Below, piece after piece: positions 1 through 12,361 of a stretch of DNA of 64,000 nucleotides (positions within the stretch are counted from its first letter, which is position 1; each line of letters opens with the position of its first letter). The notes under the pieces were generated by a model. That model made no database searches, had not been told where the DNA came from, and saw only the letters and a program-made list of their open reading frames with translations. Source of the DNA: Rhynochetos jubatus. Taxonomy: Eukaryota; Chordata; Aves; Eurypygiformes; Rhynochetidae. A program made the position numbers and the translations under genes. The DNA is taken from positions 102,955,086 through 103,019,085 of the forward strand of contig CM050650.1 of NCBI GenBank assembly GCA_027574665.1. The letters run 5' to 3'.

Positions 1-1169
1 TTGCATCCAGAGTCAGTTTATCACTGTGTTTGTAATAAATCTTTGTATAGAATTTTCTCAAGACCTGAATCTACACAATAAGTTAGGGATTTGTTCAATC
101 TTTTCTTGACACACTTACAACTACTATTAGCGTGAATTCCCATACCTGCCCACTATAGAAAATAAAGTCACTGAACCAAATCATGAGAGCTACACTATTC
201 AATATTTAAGTGCCTAAATCCAAGAAAATAATCCGTGAAATCCTTGCCTCACTTGAACACTTGTGTTAAATTTTTTGGAATTTTGGTGTTTTTGTCTTCC
301 TGTTATCTTATTTTCAAAGAGTCAAGGTTAAAAAAAACCCAAACAACAAAGAGAAAAACCAAACTAAGAAAAGGACAGGGTATCTGAAAGTCTAAAGTTT
401 TAGCAAGTGGGGTAGGCATTTGGCTGTGTGCCACAGGGTTCTGCGCCAGTTTATCTGATGTGTCATTCTGCCTGCCCAGAAGAGACTGCCAAACTTTCAT
501 GCAGAAATCCAGTCTGTTTGTCTTGTAGCATTGTCTAGCATCGTAAGTCCTTAAAATTCCCTATGTTCTTATTGCACAAGCACCTATCACTATGAAAAAA
601 TGTCCAAAACTTTCTGCTGTGGGACAGATGCCATTTCTTATCTGGAGCTAGTCAAGATCTAAGGACACATCAAAAAAGGCCAGGAATGGTGAACCTCCAA
701 GCATACTTATCCCATCCCTCCCACATCCTATGACCCTGAACTACTGCACTTGAAGGTATTCTGAGTGAAAGCGCTTTCCCTGCTGAAAGGGAAGAGCAGA
801 ACAGCAGAGCAGGAGAACAGAGGCAGGAGCAAGCCTTATCCTGCAACTGTTATCAGGGCACCTGGTCAAAGGAGAAGGCTCAGGATTAACACTGCTTTTT
901 AGTAATGACTGCTGGTCACTGATCAGTGGTAGCTAGTGCAAAATGCAGCAACATTTTGTTCTATCCTCTGTGAGAGTCAGGCATTGTAATGCCTCCTCCC
1001 TGGCACTGCAACCCTGGCACTGCTCGCTGCAGAAGTGCTCTGCTTCCAACCGAAGAGTGAAGGCTGCACTTAGCCTGTGTGCTGTGGTTTCAACTTCCTG
1101 AGGCTGAGGACTGGATGCCCCAGGCTCTTGCTCTAACTGGTGGGGAATTATTTAAAAGAATAGGCAATT

Positions 1170-1188
1170 AAAAAAAAAAAAAAAAAAA
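1170..1188. repeat. A19 homopolymer
   Basis: An uninterrupted run of 19 A. It could be a relic retroposon tail or a simple microsatellite. No retroposon body is recognisable upstream. Confidence 0.9.
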
Positions 1189-4100
1189 GAAAATAATCTT
1201 GCTTGCTTTATCACTTCTTTTATAACAGAGCAGTGTTGTAAGACTACTTTCAAAAGAGGAAGGAGGGGGAATCCTTGGTGGATGCAGCTTCCTGATAATT
1301 AATTCCTACTATGTTCTCATATAATCAGTGGCTAACGTTAGAGCCTGACCCTCAGCAGGCAGATATACTTTTCTGTTAGTCATCGCTCTGCATGCCTTCC
1401 TTGGGTGTCACCTGTTAGCACAACTACACAGTTCTTTCCAGGTCATGGGCAACACATACTCTGCTTCTCACTTTAGCATTATGCTTATGTTCAAGACCAG
1501 CTTCAGCTCTGCTGAACAGATTGAAGTCCTAGTGAGGCCTGAATTACCTAATAGCAACAACAACAACAAACCAATTCCAAATTATTCAACATTCCTTACA
1601 GATTTTAATTACATTTACCATAAGATCAGAAAATTCCATATCACAGCTGGATAAAATCACTGGACTTTTATTCCCTGGGTTAACACAATACACAGTAGGT
1701 ATCCTGCCTTCTAATAAAATTCTTCTTTGATGTCTTTTATCACAAGATTTTTATGATTGTGTATTTTTATATTATGAAGCTTATAATAAAAGCATACCCT
1801 TTTGATCATTAGATTTTTGTGCTATACTTTTCAAGCTAATAATAAAGGCTAAACTTGAAATGATATCCTGTTTGACTTAATATGAGGCATAGGACACTTG
1901 TTTAAGGACTAAGGCTTGTTTATGCTTATCCAGTAAAAATCACCCAGCATAAATAACTTGCAGAAAGTTTATAGCCTACTTAAATGTCAGGAAAACATTA
2001 TTTTAATGACTTAGCTGCTAACACACCAAAGGGATTATGAATACTCTGAACTTAAAATACATAAATGAATAAAACTGCCTGTGTGCTTTGTTAGATTTTA
2101 TGTGAAATTTCAGTATAGTTACTTTATCCAGAGGTCTATATTGATGATGATCAAATAACCCTCTCTTTTTGGTATACATTTATTTGCCTAATAAATTCTT
2201 CAACACTAGTCAGAAAATACTTACAATGTGTCAAAAAACCTCCCAGAAAAACAACCAGTCTTGTTTTAATACTACTTACTTGGGAAAGAATATGGCATGG
2301 AATAATTAAAATAAAAGCAGCTATTATCAGTAAGAAATCATCAATCAATAGAAATAATTTTTTCCAAAGATTGCATTGATTACTCTTTAAAGAATATAGA
2401 ACAATTTATCAGATACTGATATACATACCAGTGTACAGTGTCAGCGTAACATCTAAGAACACACAGGGGCCATATACATTTCTAATGAAACCAAAAATAA
2501 GACTCAGTTAAAATAACATTTCATGGTCAATACACACAAGAAAGACAGGGAGTGAGTAAACATGAGTTTATTCTAACAATGTTTATAGAACAAAAATCAT
2601 TTTTTCAATTAAGAGTACTTACTTTTCTAAACACAGTTAAAAACAGTAAAAAATACAAACTAGAACCCACTACAGTAATAATAACTGATAGGAAGGGAGG
2701 TCAGATGATTTCATTAGCTGGACATCATTAACAATCATCAAAGGCCAAACTCAAAAAACTCCATTTCATAATTCCTTAAAAAAAAAAAAAAAATAAGAAA
2801 AATGCAGTTTTGAACAGACCTGACCCTTCACAGAGCAGATGAATAGTGCTCCATGTCAAAAGCATGTTTAAAATAAAGAGCAAGAAAAAGGCAAAGGAGG
2901 GAATATTCCTCAATTAATGAAATACAGCATTACATCGAACTATAATATCAAACTTGTAACTATTCTGAACTAAAAAGAATGTACAGGCAAAGTCAGGGAG
3001 GCAGTTAGGATTTTACTTTCCTGAAACTATATCTGAACATTAAAATTTAAGAATGAAAAGAAGTACCTTGTTTTCAGCATATTAATGGGAAGAATCATAG
3101 TGACTTCTTATGAAATGTGTAATTCTATTGAAAAAGTGTCACAAAATTTGGTCAGAAATGCACGATATAATTTGGTACATGGTTAACTGGAGAATAATAA
3201 AAAGCTCCATATATAAAATTACATCAACTGTATTTTAAGTGGCAGGAAACATTTACTTGTCTCATACTGTCACCACAGAACTGTGCAGTCCAGTTACATC
3301 TTTATACACAGACTTTAATGTTATAGGAATATGGGTAAGGGCATAGGCAAGGATACATAAGTGAAAATAAAAATCACTGTATAATTCTCAATTGTCCAGA
3401 TCTAATACACAGTCAAAAGCATTTTTAAAAAACGGTGTGTTAAGGCATAGGTAGTTAATGCAGTGGAAATGTTCATGGTAAATAAAGTTCAAAATCTGTC
3501 CAACCCTGGAGTTAAATAAACCATTCCAAAATCTTCTAATAAATTCTGTCAAATGGTAGCAATTTGTAGCAGTCCTTATGATTCATATGCAATATTGTAG
3601 CATCAGGTCTGCAAAGTCAATAAATCTACATTAAGGCAAAATTCCTGCTCATGTATAGAAACAAAACCCATGAAGCAGGAACCACGCATGTCGAACCCAT
3701 TAATTTTTTTTCCTTGATGTAATTGTGTATTTTTTGCAGAAAGATGTTTCCCCTACATTTCAATGCATTCCTCAGGTGTATGTATGGGATATATGTCTTA
3801 TGAAATTATGTTACATGATTCAAAATGTGTATCAAGGCTTACGATTTTCTGATACCTTCAGAGAGTTCTCTTTCATGTGGGGAGTTGAAAGCAAATGGAA
3901 ACTGATTCCTCTTTCCTGAATTCTGATTACTCTATGTATTTTATATGCTATTAATGCAGTTGTATTAAATAAACTAAACTCAAAAGAAGTTTCAATTAGC
4001 ACAACAGCTACAGCGTTATGTATAGGAGCAGCTGAGCAAAGCTTTACATACTTGTATGTAGAAATGGCTTCCTCTGTTGCCTATTGACTTACTTTACTGC

Positions 4101-4874
4101 ACTACAACTGCAGGATGTCGTAAAAGAATATTTCATTTTGTATTGTTCACGCACAACACCCAGAAGTGTGCTAGGTCATTTGCAGGCATAAAAGAAACCT
4201 CTCTCCAAGGGATGGTGCCTTTATTCTTCCTTGTTTGGCTGTTACCTTTAATCTAAAATTAAAGCCACTTACACTGATAATATATGCTTGCTTCTTGTAT
4301 GTCGAAAGCAAAACACAGACTCTGGTATTCAAGCAGGCTGCAGGATCAAAAGCCTCATCACTGCCTGGCAGGCTATGAAGTAGCTGCCCCTGGAGAAAGG
4401 CTGAACTTCTGCTCCTACCACACAATTCCTGGCCAAAGAGCCTGGCAGACCTCCTCCCTTGCACTGCAGGGAGCATCCCTGGCAGCTTCCATTGCTAAAG
4501 AAAACAGAAGCAGCAGCAGCTATTTGCCTCCAGGCTGTAAGATGCATCATTTCAGGCAACTAATCCCCATTAAGAGGGTTGTAGTAGAAGACCTACTCTT
4601 GCAGGGATAGAAAAATGTGAATACACTTTTAATTAAGGACTGGTATAAAGTGACAACAGAATTGGGACTGTGTGATAATATTAATGACATTTTGAACTGT
4701 TACAGATAGAGCTTACTCGTGCCACCCATGCTTGCAGCTGAAGCTTGCTGTACAAAAATGAGGCCCCAGAGGCTTGAGCTGCCAAGGTGCAAAGCTCTCT
4801 CACAAAGCAGTGAGTGCTCTTAACGGAGACCAAAACCAGAGACACTTGGTCACACTCAACCCCCCACAGAAATG

Positions 4875-4953
4875 CCCGGAATCAGCATCAAGTGTATCAA
4901 GTATATCTTGATTCCCGGAATCGGCATCAAGATCAAGTGTGTCTTAAACTGGG
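4875..4953 (+). repeat. Imperfect 39-bp tandem duplication
   Basis: The string CCCGGAATCRGCATCAAG occurs at 4875 and again 39 bases later at 4914. Both copies are followed by related 'caagtgtatc/caagtgtgtc' sequence. The second copy carries a small internal 'atcaag' insertion. This is a simple local duplication with no coding role visible. Confidence 0.75.
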
Positions 4954-7900
4954 AGCAAAAGGCAAGCAGAAAACAATCTTCTGATAATGTCCAGCTTCTT
5001 TGTCCCTTCCAAAGGCCCCGCATGGCTGGTTAAAATTATGCAATGTCAACCATTCCTGTTAGTGGTGCTGATTTTTCTTCCTGAACATTTTGTCCTGTAC
5101 TCAGCAGCACCTCAGTCTGAATTCAGCCTCCAGCTATATTGCAATTCCTTGTGATTTATAGCAGGAGATCTGACACAGATTTCTACAGCAGTATATTGCT
5201 ATGCCCACTTCCTTCCAGACTGGGATTTCAGTCTCTTTCTCACATTTAGGTGTATCTGTAATTTTTCATTTCATTGCCTTAGATGCTAGGCATACTTTGC
5301 TACAATTGGTGATACTCTGCTATCGATTGGCAGTTGTCCTTTAAATCGCCATCTGTCTCTGCCTTACCCCAGTCCTGCTGATGCCAGCTGTGATGGTAAC
5401 TGGACACTATTGCTGGAAGATCGTGTCTCACCAGTTCACACTATTTGCAGAGAAACCCAACAACCACAGGGAAAAAAAAAATAGTTCTCATTATACCAAA
5501 TGTTGCTCAGTGATTCCAGCACTGATGGCAGCCAGACACTGGCACCTAAAGAGAGTCTGGTAGCTGTGCTGGGATATAGAAATCCAACATACGAACTCAG
5601 TAACTCTGAGTAACATCAGAATGAGCAGCTTGCCTGATGCTCACAGACCCACTATCAGTTACATGTGGTCTGTTTCAAGGTGTTATTGTTTGTAAACCTT
5701 TGTAATGTTCAAATAAATATTATGGGGTTTATGTGCATTTTAAACATACCCAGAGGTGGAAAGGATATGCAAAATCTCTGTTTGGTAATTCAAAGATCAC
5801 TGTATGAAACCTCGGAGAGTCTGAAAAGAATCAAAATGCATGTCTAAAGTGAGCATGTTGCTCACTGTCTTTACACTGCCTGATGTACATACATATATAT
5901 GTTTATATCATCTCATAAATAAAGCTGCAAGTGATGACATGCATAAATAGCTCCTGGATTTTTAAGGATTAATAAACTCCTGTTTTTCTTGTTCTGTACT
6001 GCAGACTGTTTCCATATGTACTGCTATTTATGTACATTTCTAATGCTAATATGATGTTGATCCAAATATGCATCAGGCTTGCTTTTTCAGGTGTGAATCA
6101 TGAATGAATCCATTTATCCACATTACTGGATTTGTTTCTGATTTAACATGTGAAGAGAGGTCAAATCCAGGTGATGTTTTTGTGCTGAATGCTGGACGAA
6201 TTAGAGATTATCATTACGTATACTAAAGGAAGATCTATCCTGGTTATCCCAAATGACAGTCAGTATAAACTTCGTGGAAAACATAATATTTCTGTGCTTA
6301 CTAATTCCGTAGTATTACAGAAATATGAGTTAGGGATCTTTGTATTTATTTGATTTTGTTGAGGTGGTGGTAGTACTGTTCTTAATAGCTGTTTGTCTCT
6401 TAAATCAGATGCAATGTTTACCAGGAATTCAACTAGCTAAGACACAGACTGTTCATAAAAGCCCTTAAAACAGCCTCTATTAAAATGTCTCCACTGTGAG
6501 ACAAGATAGAAGTACTCTTTCCTGAGACTGAAAGTGGAAATGTCATTTGTCATTTGGAAACTAGAAATCTCTCCCATTCCCTGTTTTTAGATTATGGTTT
6601 TAAAGCTCTGACATTTTTCACTGCAGCTTGAACTACCATGTGCATAAATACATACACAGTTCTGCAGTCAAGCCGTTTTTCCAAATCAAAACAAATCAAC
6701 AGCTGCTTAAAACATGATGCTGCAGATACTTCTGGGCAGGAACAGTCTGATTTGCCCATTGCATGAGTATTGATTTTTGATTGCAGAGGTTATTCTGCAG
6801 ATGAAAAGATCATAATCATACTAAGAGATGCTCCACTGAAAACTTGCACGCTACAAAACAAAGTGGAAAAAAAAATTCAGCTAACTGAAAAAGAAAGCAG
6901 CGATTACTGCTATCTTTGTCCCTGTTTCTAGGACCCTGCTGTAAATTAACTTAAAAGCCTGTTCATATCAGTACTACCTAAATAGCAAGAAGTGGAAAGT
7001 TGGAAGTTGGGCAAAAGAGAAGGAGAAAAAAGACAAGTAAAGAGCATTAGTTTCTTTATGCACAGCAAGGACTTGGCCCAAGTTCCTCTCCATCCTCCAT
7101 TTCAGAAGCTTGGAGGATAGATCTGTAAACAGTGAGGGTCTGGAATTCAACAGGTCAGAAAAAAATGGATTTGTGGATTGTAAAGAAAAAGAAATTATTA
7201 AATATTTGAGATAAGAAAGTGCCCAGCTACTGAGCCATGGCTTGGAAGCACTTCAGGGCCATAGGCATGTCCCTGTTTAACCTCAAAGTTCCTGAAAGCA
7301 CCCCAGCTTCTGCATCAGTGCATTTGTAGAACACCCTGGGCTGTGGGACTCAGTTAATCATGTCAGGATATGGGAGGTAGGCTGGTTTCATGCCAATATC
7401 TCACAAAGTCCCTAATCTTGCTATACATGCACCGTGCTTGTATAGTGTACACAGGCTGTATGAAAAAATGCAGGTGCGGCTTCCACCTCCTTCAAAATGA
7501 AGAAACTGTCATTCTCCTGCTAACCTTTGGTATTATACTTCCCTGATTAGAACATTCGCTCTGCAAACAAAAGATCCATGGTCATTTTTCTGCTCAGCAT
7601 GAGCAGATTTAACCTTACATCCTCTACCTCCTATGTGAGTGTCCTAAATATCAGACTGCAGACACTTCTCTGCATGTGACAAGGAAAGTATCATCCTCTC
7701 CTACTGAAAATGTAGCTTTGCAGAAAAACCTAAGATTCATGGGATAAATAGTCAAATAGAGAAACTCAAAGAAATTATCAGCTATTTTTGTACTTAAAAC
7801 TATCAGCTTTGTGGAAAAGAAAATAAGGAGTTGACATGAATCAGCGTGAAGCTGAAATATCAAACTAGGGGTATCAGACCACTACCAACTCCATTCAGAA

Positions 7901-10900
7901 ATCATTGGTTGTCCTTTATATCTTTTGGGAAGAGGCTGATCCGGCAAATGCCACAGGTACATTTGGAGCATATTTCTCAGATCGGTCCTCCCCAAAGCTT
8001 TACAGAGAGGAACAGGGAGCCCGAGGAGGAAATTCAATCTCCATACCTCTGGAGGGTAGAGTAAGCAGTTAACTAATAGATATAAGGGGACTGAAACCTG
8101 TTGTGGATCTAGTTCAAGGAAGAGCCACAAGAAATATTGTAGATGCCCATGTTTCGGGTGTAGCATTGAAGTACTTAAGAAGATAATTCTGTGTAAGAAT
8201 TTTCTGTGTAAGAACTCGGAGTTCTTTCTTAAGAACTCCAGCACACAGAACATCTCCTCCCCTTCCTTCTCCACTGACCTGCATGTATGCACAGTTGTTG
8301 CTCTCACATAATCTTACCCCTCTCTTCTGGCTGCTATTGCACAGCCATTTCTTCCCCTCCTTCTTAAATTTTTTATCCCAGAGGTGCTAACACCGTCAGT
8401 GATGGGCTCAGCCTTCGTCAGCGGCAGGTCCATCTTGGAGCCAGCTGGCATTGGCTGTCAGACATAGGGGAGGCTTCTGGCAGCTTCTCACAGAAGTCAC
8501 CCCTGTAGCTTCCCCCGCTACCAAAACCTTGTCATGCAAACCTGATACAAATCATCTTTTTGATCTCCTCTTTAGTTTGCATATACAAAGATTTTTTTTT
8601 TTTCATTTACCAAAATTGTTTATCTGTTTAATAGTGAGGTTTGTGCAATAGATTTCATTATGGCTAGAAAGCAACAGTGGGTAAGCGTTCCACTAAGTAC
8701 TGCAGTGTGATGGTGAACTATGCAAAAGAATAGCATGAAAATCATATCATTTTCATATTCAAACTTCCCAATTTTTTTCATTCCAGTGAACTGACTATGT
8801 TCAAATTTGCAAAACTGCTATGCAACAGTCCTTTCTTCTGTCCTAAGTTGTTTTGTCTTCCCTTGTTCTTTATTTCTCATTTTGGTCAGAGATGCTCCTT
8901 CTGCAGAAACATGTACTATCATCTGCTCAAATTGCTACAGATTTTCTCTGAATAAAAAGCTTGGAGCATAGAGGAAGTGATTTTATATCATAGCTGAGTC
9001 CAGCTAAGTTAAAATGAATGCCTCGTTCCTTTACTCTGAACATAGAAAGCAGCTTTCTCTGCATTTATTTGAGTAATCTAAAAGGAGGTATTGACTTTGA
9101 GAAAAACTTCAGTTGAATCCATATTTACTTATGTTTCCATTTTTAGGAATTACAGTAATACGCTTTTTCTCCACCATCAGTTTCAAAGTACACCAGCTCT
9201 AGATGAAAAGTATAAAAGTCAAAAATATTTTATAAATTATGAAGAGGATGCAGGTTCTGAGTGCACATGGATGGAGATGCGATAAAGCTATGGTTTTTTT
9301 AAACTCACTATGGTTAGCTTCATGATACTGCTAGATATTCTGCTCTAGATACTGTTTGAAGAACTGGCTCACAGGTGGGGAGGAAAATGGGCAGTTTTTC
9401 ATTTCCACTCTCCAATAGTATGACTTTTTCTTGAAATGGTGTTATTGTTAGATACTTCTTCAATTTCTGTTTTGAGGAACAATGGGCCAGAAAGATGAGG
9501 CTTTACCAAAATATAATGCAGAGCACACAAGAAAAAAAAGAGTGTGAAATATGGAATTATAAGGTTATTAAGGGAACGGCTGTGGTTGATGTGGCAGGTT
9601 TAGCTTTGTAATTCAAACAGCAGGGGCAGCATGTTGTGGAGCAGAGACATCTGTACCAGCATGCCTCAACAGAAAATATCAGAACAGCATTCTGTCTTTT
9701 TACCACTATTACAGCTCTAGCTGCACCTTTGTCTTCAGTATCTCGACTGCATTCCTGAAATGTTAGGTGCCACTAACCATATCTTTGGATATAACTTAAA
9801 TGTTCTTCACTCAGACTGAGCATAAAGCACTGCCACATCTCGTCACACCAAGGTGTTTCACCTAGTATCCCATGCCCAGCAGTGTTCAAGAGAGGGAAAG
9901 ATTGTGAGAAATTGGGCATGCAGTGACACAGTCCCTCTCTGGCTTTAGTGTCCCCCTGCTTTAACAGCCCCAGATTGAACAGTCTCTGAATGAGAGGCTG
10001 CATCTCAAACACTGTGTCCATGTCCCAAAACAGATACAGCGGGTTTTAAATTTTTTTTCTATCCATGTAAACTCTTATCCCTGTGACTGCCTCTAATACT
10101 CATGTCCTCAAATCCCAGTGTCACAGCACTGATCAGCAGCTATTAAAACAAAGTTGTTTAAGGGTTTGTTTGCTTGTTTGTTCAGCAATTGGAACAAAAC
10201 AGCAGGCAAAGGGCTTTTAAAACAATCAGCCCACACACATATCCAGTCTCACCTTATGCTTTCCTTCAAGCACAGTTAGATAAGCATTCCTCTTGAGTTA
10301 TGGAAATGCAACCATCCAAATCACACACATGACTGCTTGTCCTAGTGTCCTCTGCCTTCCTTAAGTTGTATGCATCTACTTCCAGGAATCCTGCTGTATT
10401 TGCCAAGAGTTTCTGGGCATAGTTATCATAAAGATCAACAGTTTCTCTCCTTCACCCCAAGTGTGAAGTCTTTGGGGCTTGAAATTGTGTTTTTTTCTTG
10501 GACTGATGAAAAATCCATACAGCAGAAGTTTATCCAGGATAGCACCACGCAATACTTGCTCAGTGGCTTGGAAAGCTACACCTATAAGATCCTTCTCATA
10601 TACTGTTTTAGCACTTCTGAGGGTTTGGTGTCTGCTGTCAATAAGGTTAAAATCACTGTAATTTATTGGCCCTATGCAAACTTCTTCATTGGTACCTCTT
10701 CTCTAGGCAAAACCATACAATCTTAAATACAGTCTTAAAATATCTGATCTTATTAACTATAGTGAAAAGATAAGGTATTAGAGAAGGCACTTTTCTGGTT
10801 TACCAAACGTCAAACTAACTGAGCTGACAATTATAGGACAGCTGAGGTTATCCTTCAAGCTACCAACATTTTAAAATTTACTGAAGCTGTTACACTTTGC

Positions 10901-12160
10901 TAGTTTCCAAGAGATAAGCAGTATGAGTGAAGAAGACCTGTTCTTCTGGGTTATCAGAACTTCTCTGGTTCATGCAATTCAGTCAAAAACCACATATGAA
11001 ATATAGTAACACAGCTATAATAAGATCTTATTTAACTTTTTTCTGCAGAAAGACATTATTGTACTGAGTCGTACAAGTTGTTCCACTGTAGGAAATGGAA
11101 TAGCTTAGATATGGGGAAGTCAAGGGAAAACAGAAAGGGAATAGAAAGCAAATACTGTTCTCCAGAAAACAATGAAAATAATATTAGAAAATGAAACAAC
11201 ACAAATTTTGCATAAAGAAATTGAACAGGAGGGAAAGACAATACCTCTGTTTGTGTATCTCTGTTCTATTCAGGCATAGAAGAGGATCTTGCATCCACCA
11301 ATTCACTGTAATTGGAGATGTTCATAGCCAGCATGATAAGGCTATTCGACTTAACAATCAGTCCTCTTAATATACTGGAATGAAAAGCCTTCCTTGGTTC
11401 CAGACTGACTACAGTTCAAAAATGTTAGGCCATCACAGATGTATTTACTTTTCCAGAAATAAAATGTTCTCTAATAAAAAAATCTCAACAAACCTTATTT
11501 TTAAGTCCCATATATTATAGAGAACTGACAAATGTTTTGCCAACATAAGAAATGAACTGCAGAAAGGAAAAATGCTACTTTCTGCAGGAATGTGGAATGT
11601 GTATCTGGAGTTATGATGGGAAAGATGGGGGTAAGGGCAGAGGCAGGATAGTTTGGGAGAAGAATGTTGGGGTAGGGTAGCTGTTGAGTCTGACGTTATC
11701 CACAAGCCATTTGGATACTGAAATTGCCATGTATACTATCAAAAATTGTTCACATTTTCTTCTTTTTCTTTCCTCAAGTAATAAAAATAGTAATCCTTAG
11801 TTTCATATAAGTACATTTTTAGGAAAATTCTTTTTATTATGGAAGCAATGATTCTCTCAGTATCAGACTAGTAGCACTTAGAAGCAGTAGACAGTTTACC
11901 ACCACAGTTAAAAGAAGACAGTTGTATCAAGCAAAAACTGAAGATACCCCAAAATTTTTCCAACTGCTTTGGAAACTCTACTTTAGAAATACTTTTCCTA
12001 TAACCTCATACCATTTTTATTGTTTAGAAGTTAGCACTTCTGTCTCCTGGAGTTCAACAGGAAGTTTGAGCACGTACATAGCTTTAAGTTTTATAGTACC
12101 TCCATAGACTTCACACAGATGTGTCATAGCCCAGATTTGTAACATGGATCAAAACCTAGC

Positions 12161-12361
12161 TTGGAGTCAGAAAGTAGAGAGTGGGATTAAATGGCCAATT
12201 TTCAATCCTAGCAAAAGGTTAATAGTAGGGGCCTCAAGGCTCAAGAGTAGGTGTCATGATGCTTAATGATCTGGAAAGGGGATGAGCAGTGAGAAGCAAC
12301 TTCTGCAGATATCACAAAGATGCTTAGGATGGTCAATCCCATGCTGTACTGTTAGCTTCTT
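12161..12361 (+). mobile_element. CR1 LINE fragment (old, RT region)
   Basis: The stretch around 'ttaatgatctggaaaggggatgagcagtgag' followed by 'ttctgcagatatcacaaagatgct' resembles the CR1 reverse-transcriptase segment that encodes the FxNDLxxxxxx...FADDTKL region, in plus orientation. It is diverged and carries indels, so it is an old truncated copy. The boundaries are approximate, and related sequence may continue toward 12.75 kb. The identification is from memory of the family. Confidence 0.55.

Larger units (their letters stand above)
1..12150. other. Non-coding AT-rich DNA, no gene recognised
   Basis: I see no coding exon, RNA gene or recognisable transposon in this stretch. Open frames reach at most about 140 codons, have no recognisable domain, and compete with frames on the opposite strand. 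Visible items are A-runs (1170-1188, 2778-2793), a 39-bp tandem duplication near 4.88 kb and a short palindrome at 8211-8225. Old degraded repeats could be present but cannot be identified by eye. Confidence 0.6.

Noticed and set aside
4171-4610. Three overlapping 76-108 codon frames on both strands
   Set aside because: A locally GC-richer patch leaves several frames open at once, with no recognisable protein similarity.
7882-8307. 141-codon minus-strand frame
   Set aside because: No domain, biased composition or flanking splice signals were seen. It overlaps another frame on the plus strand and is within the length expected by chance.
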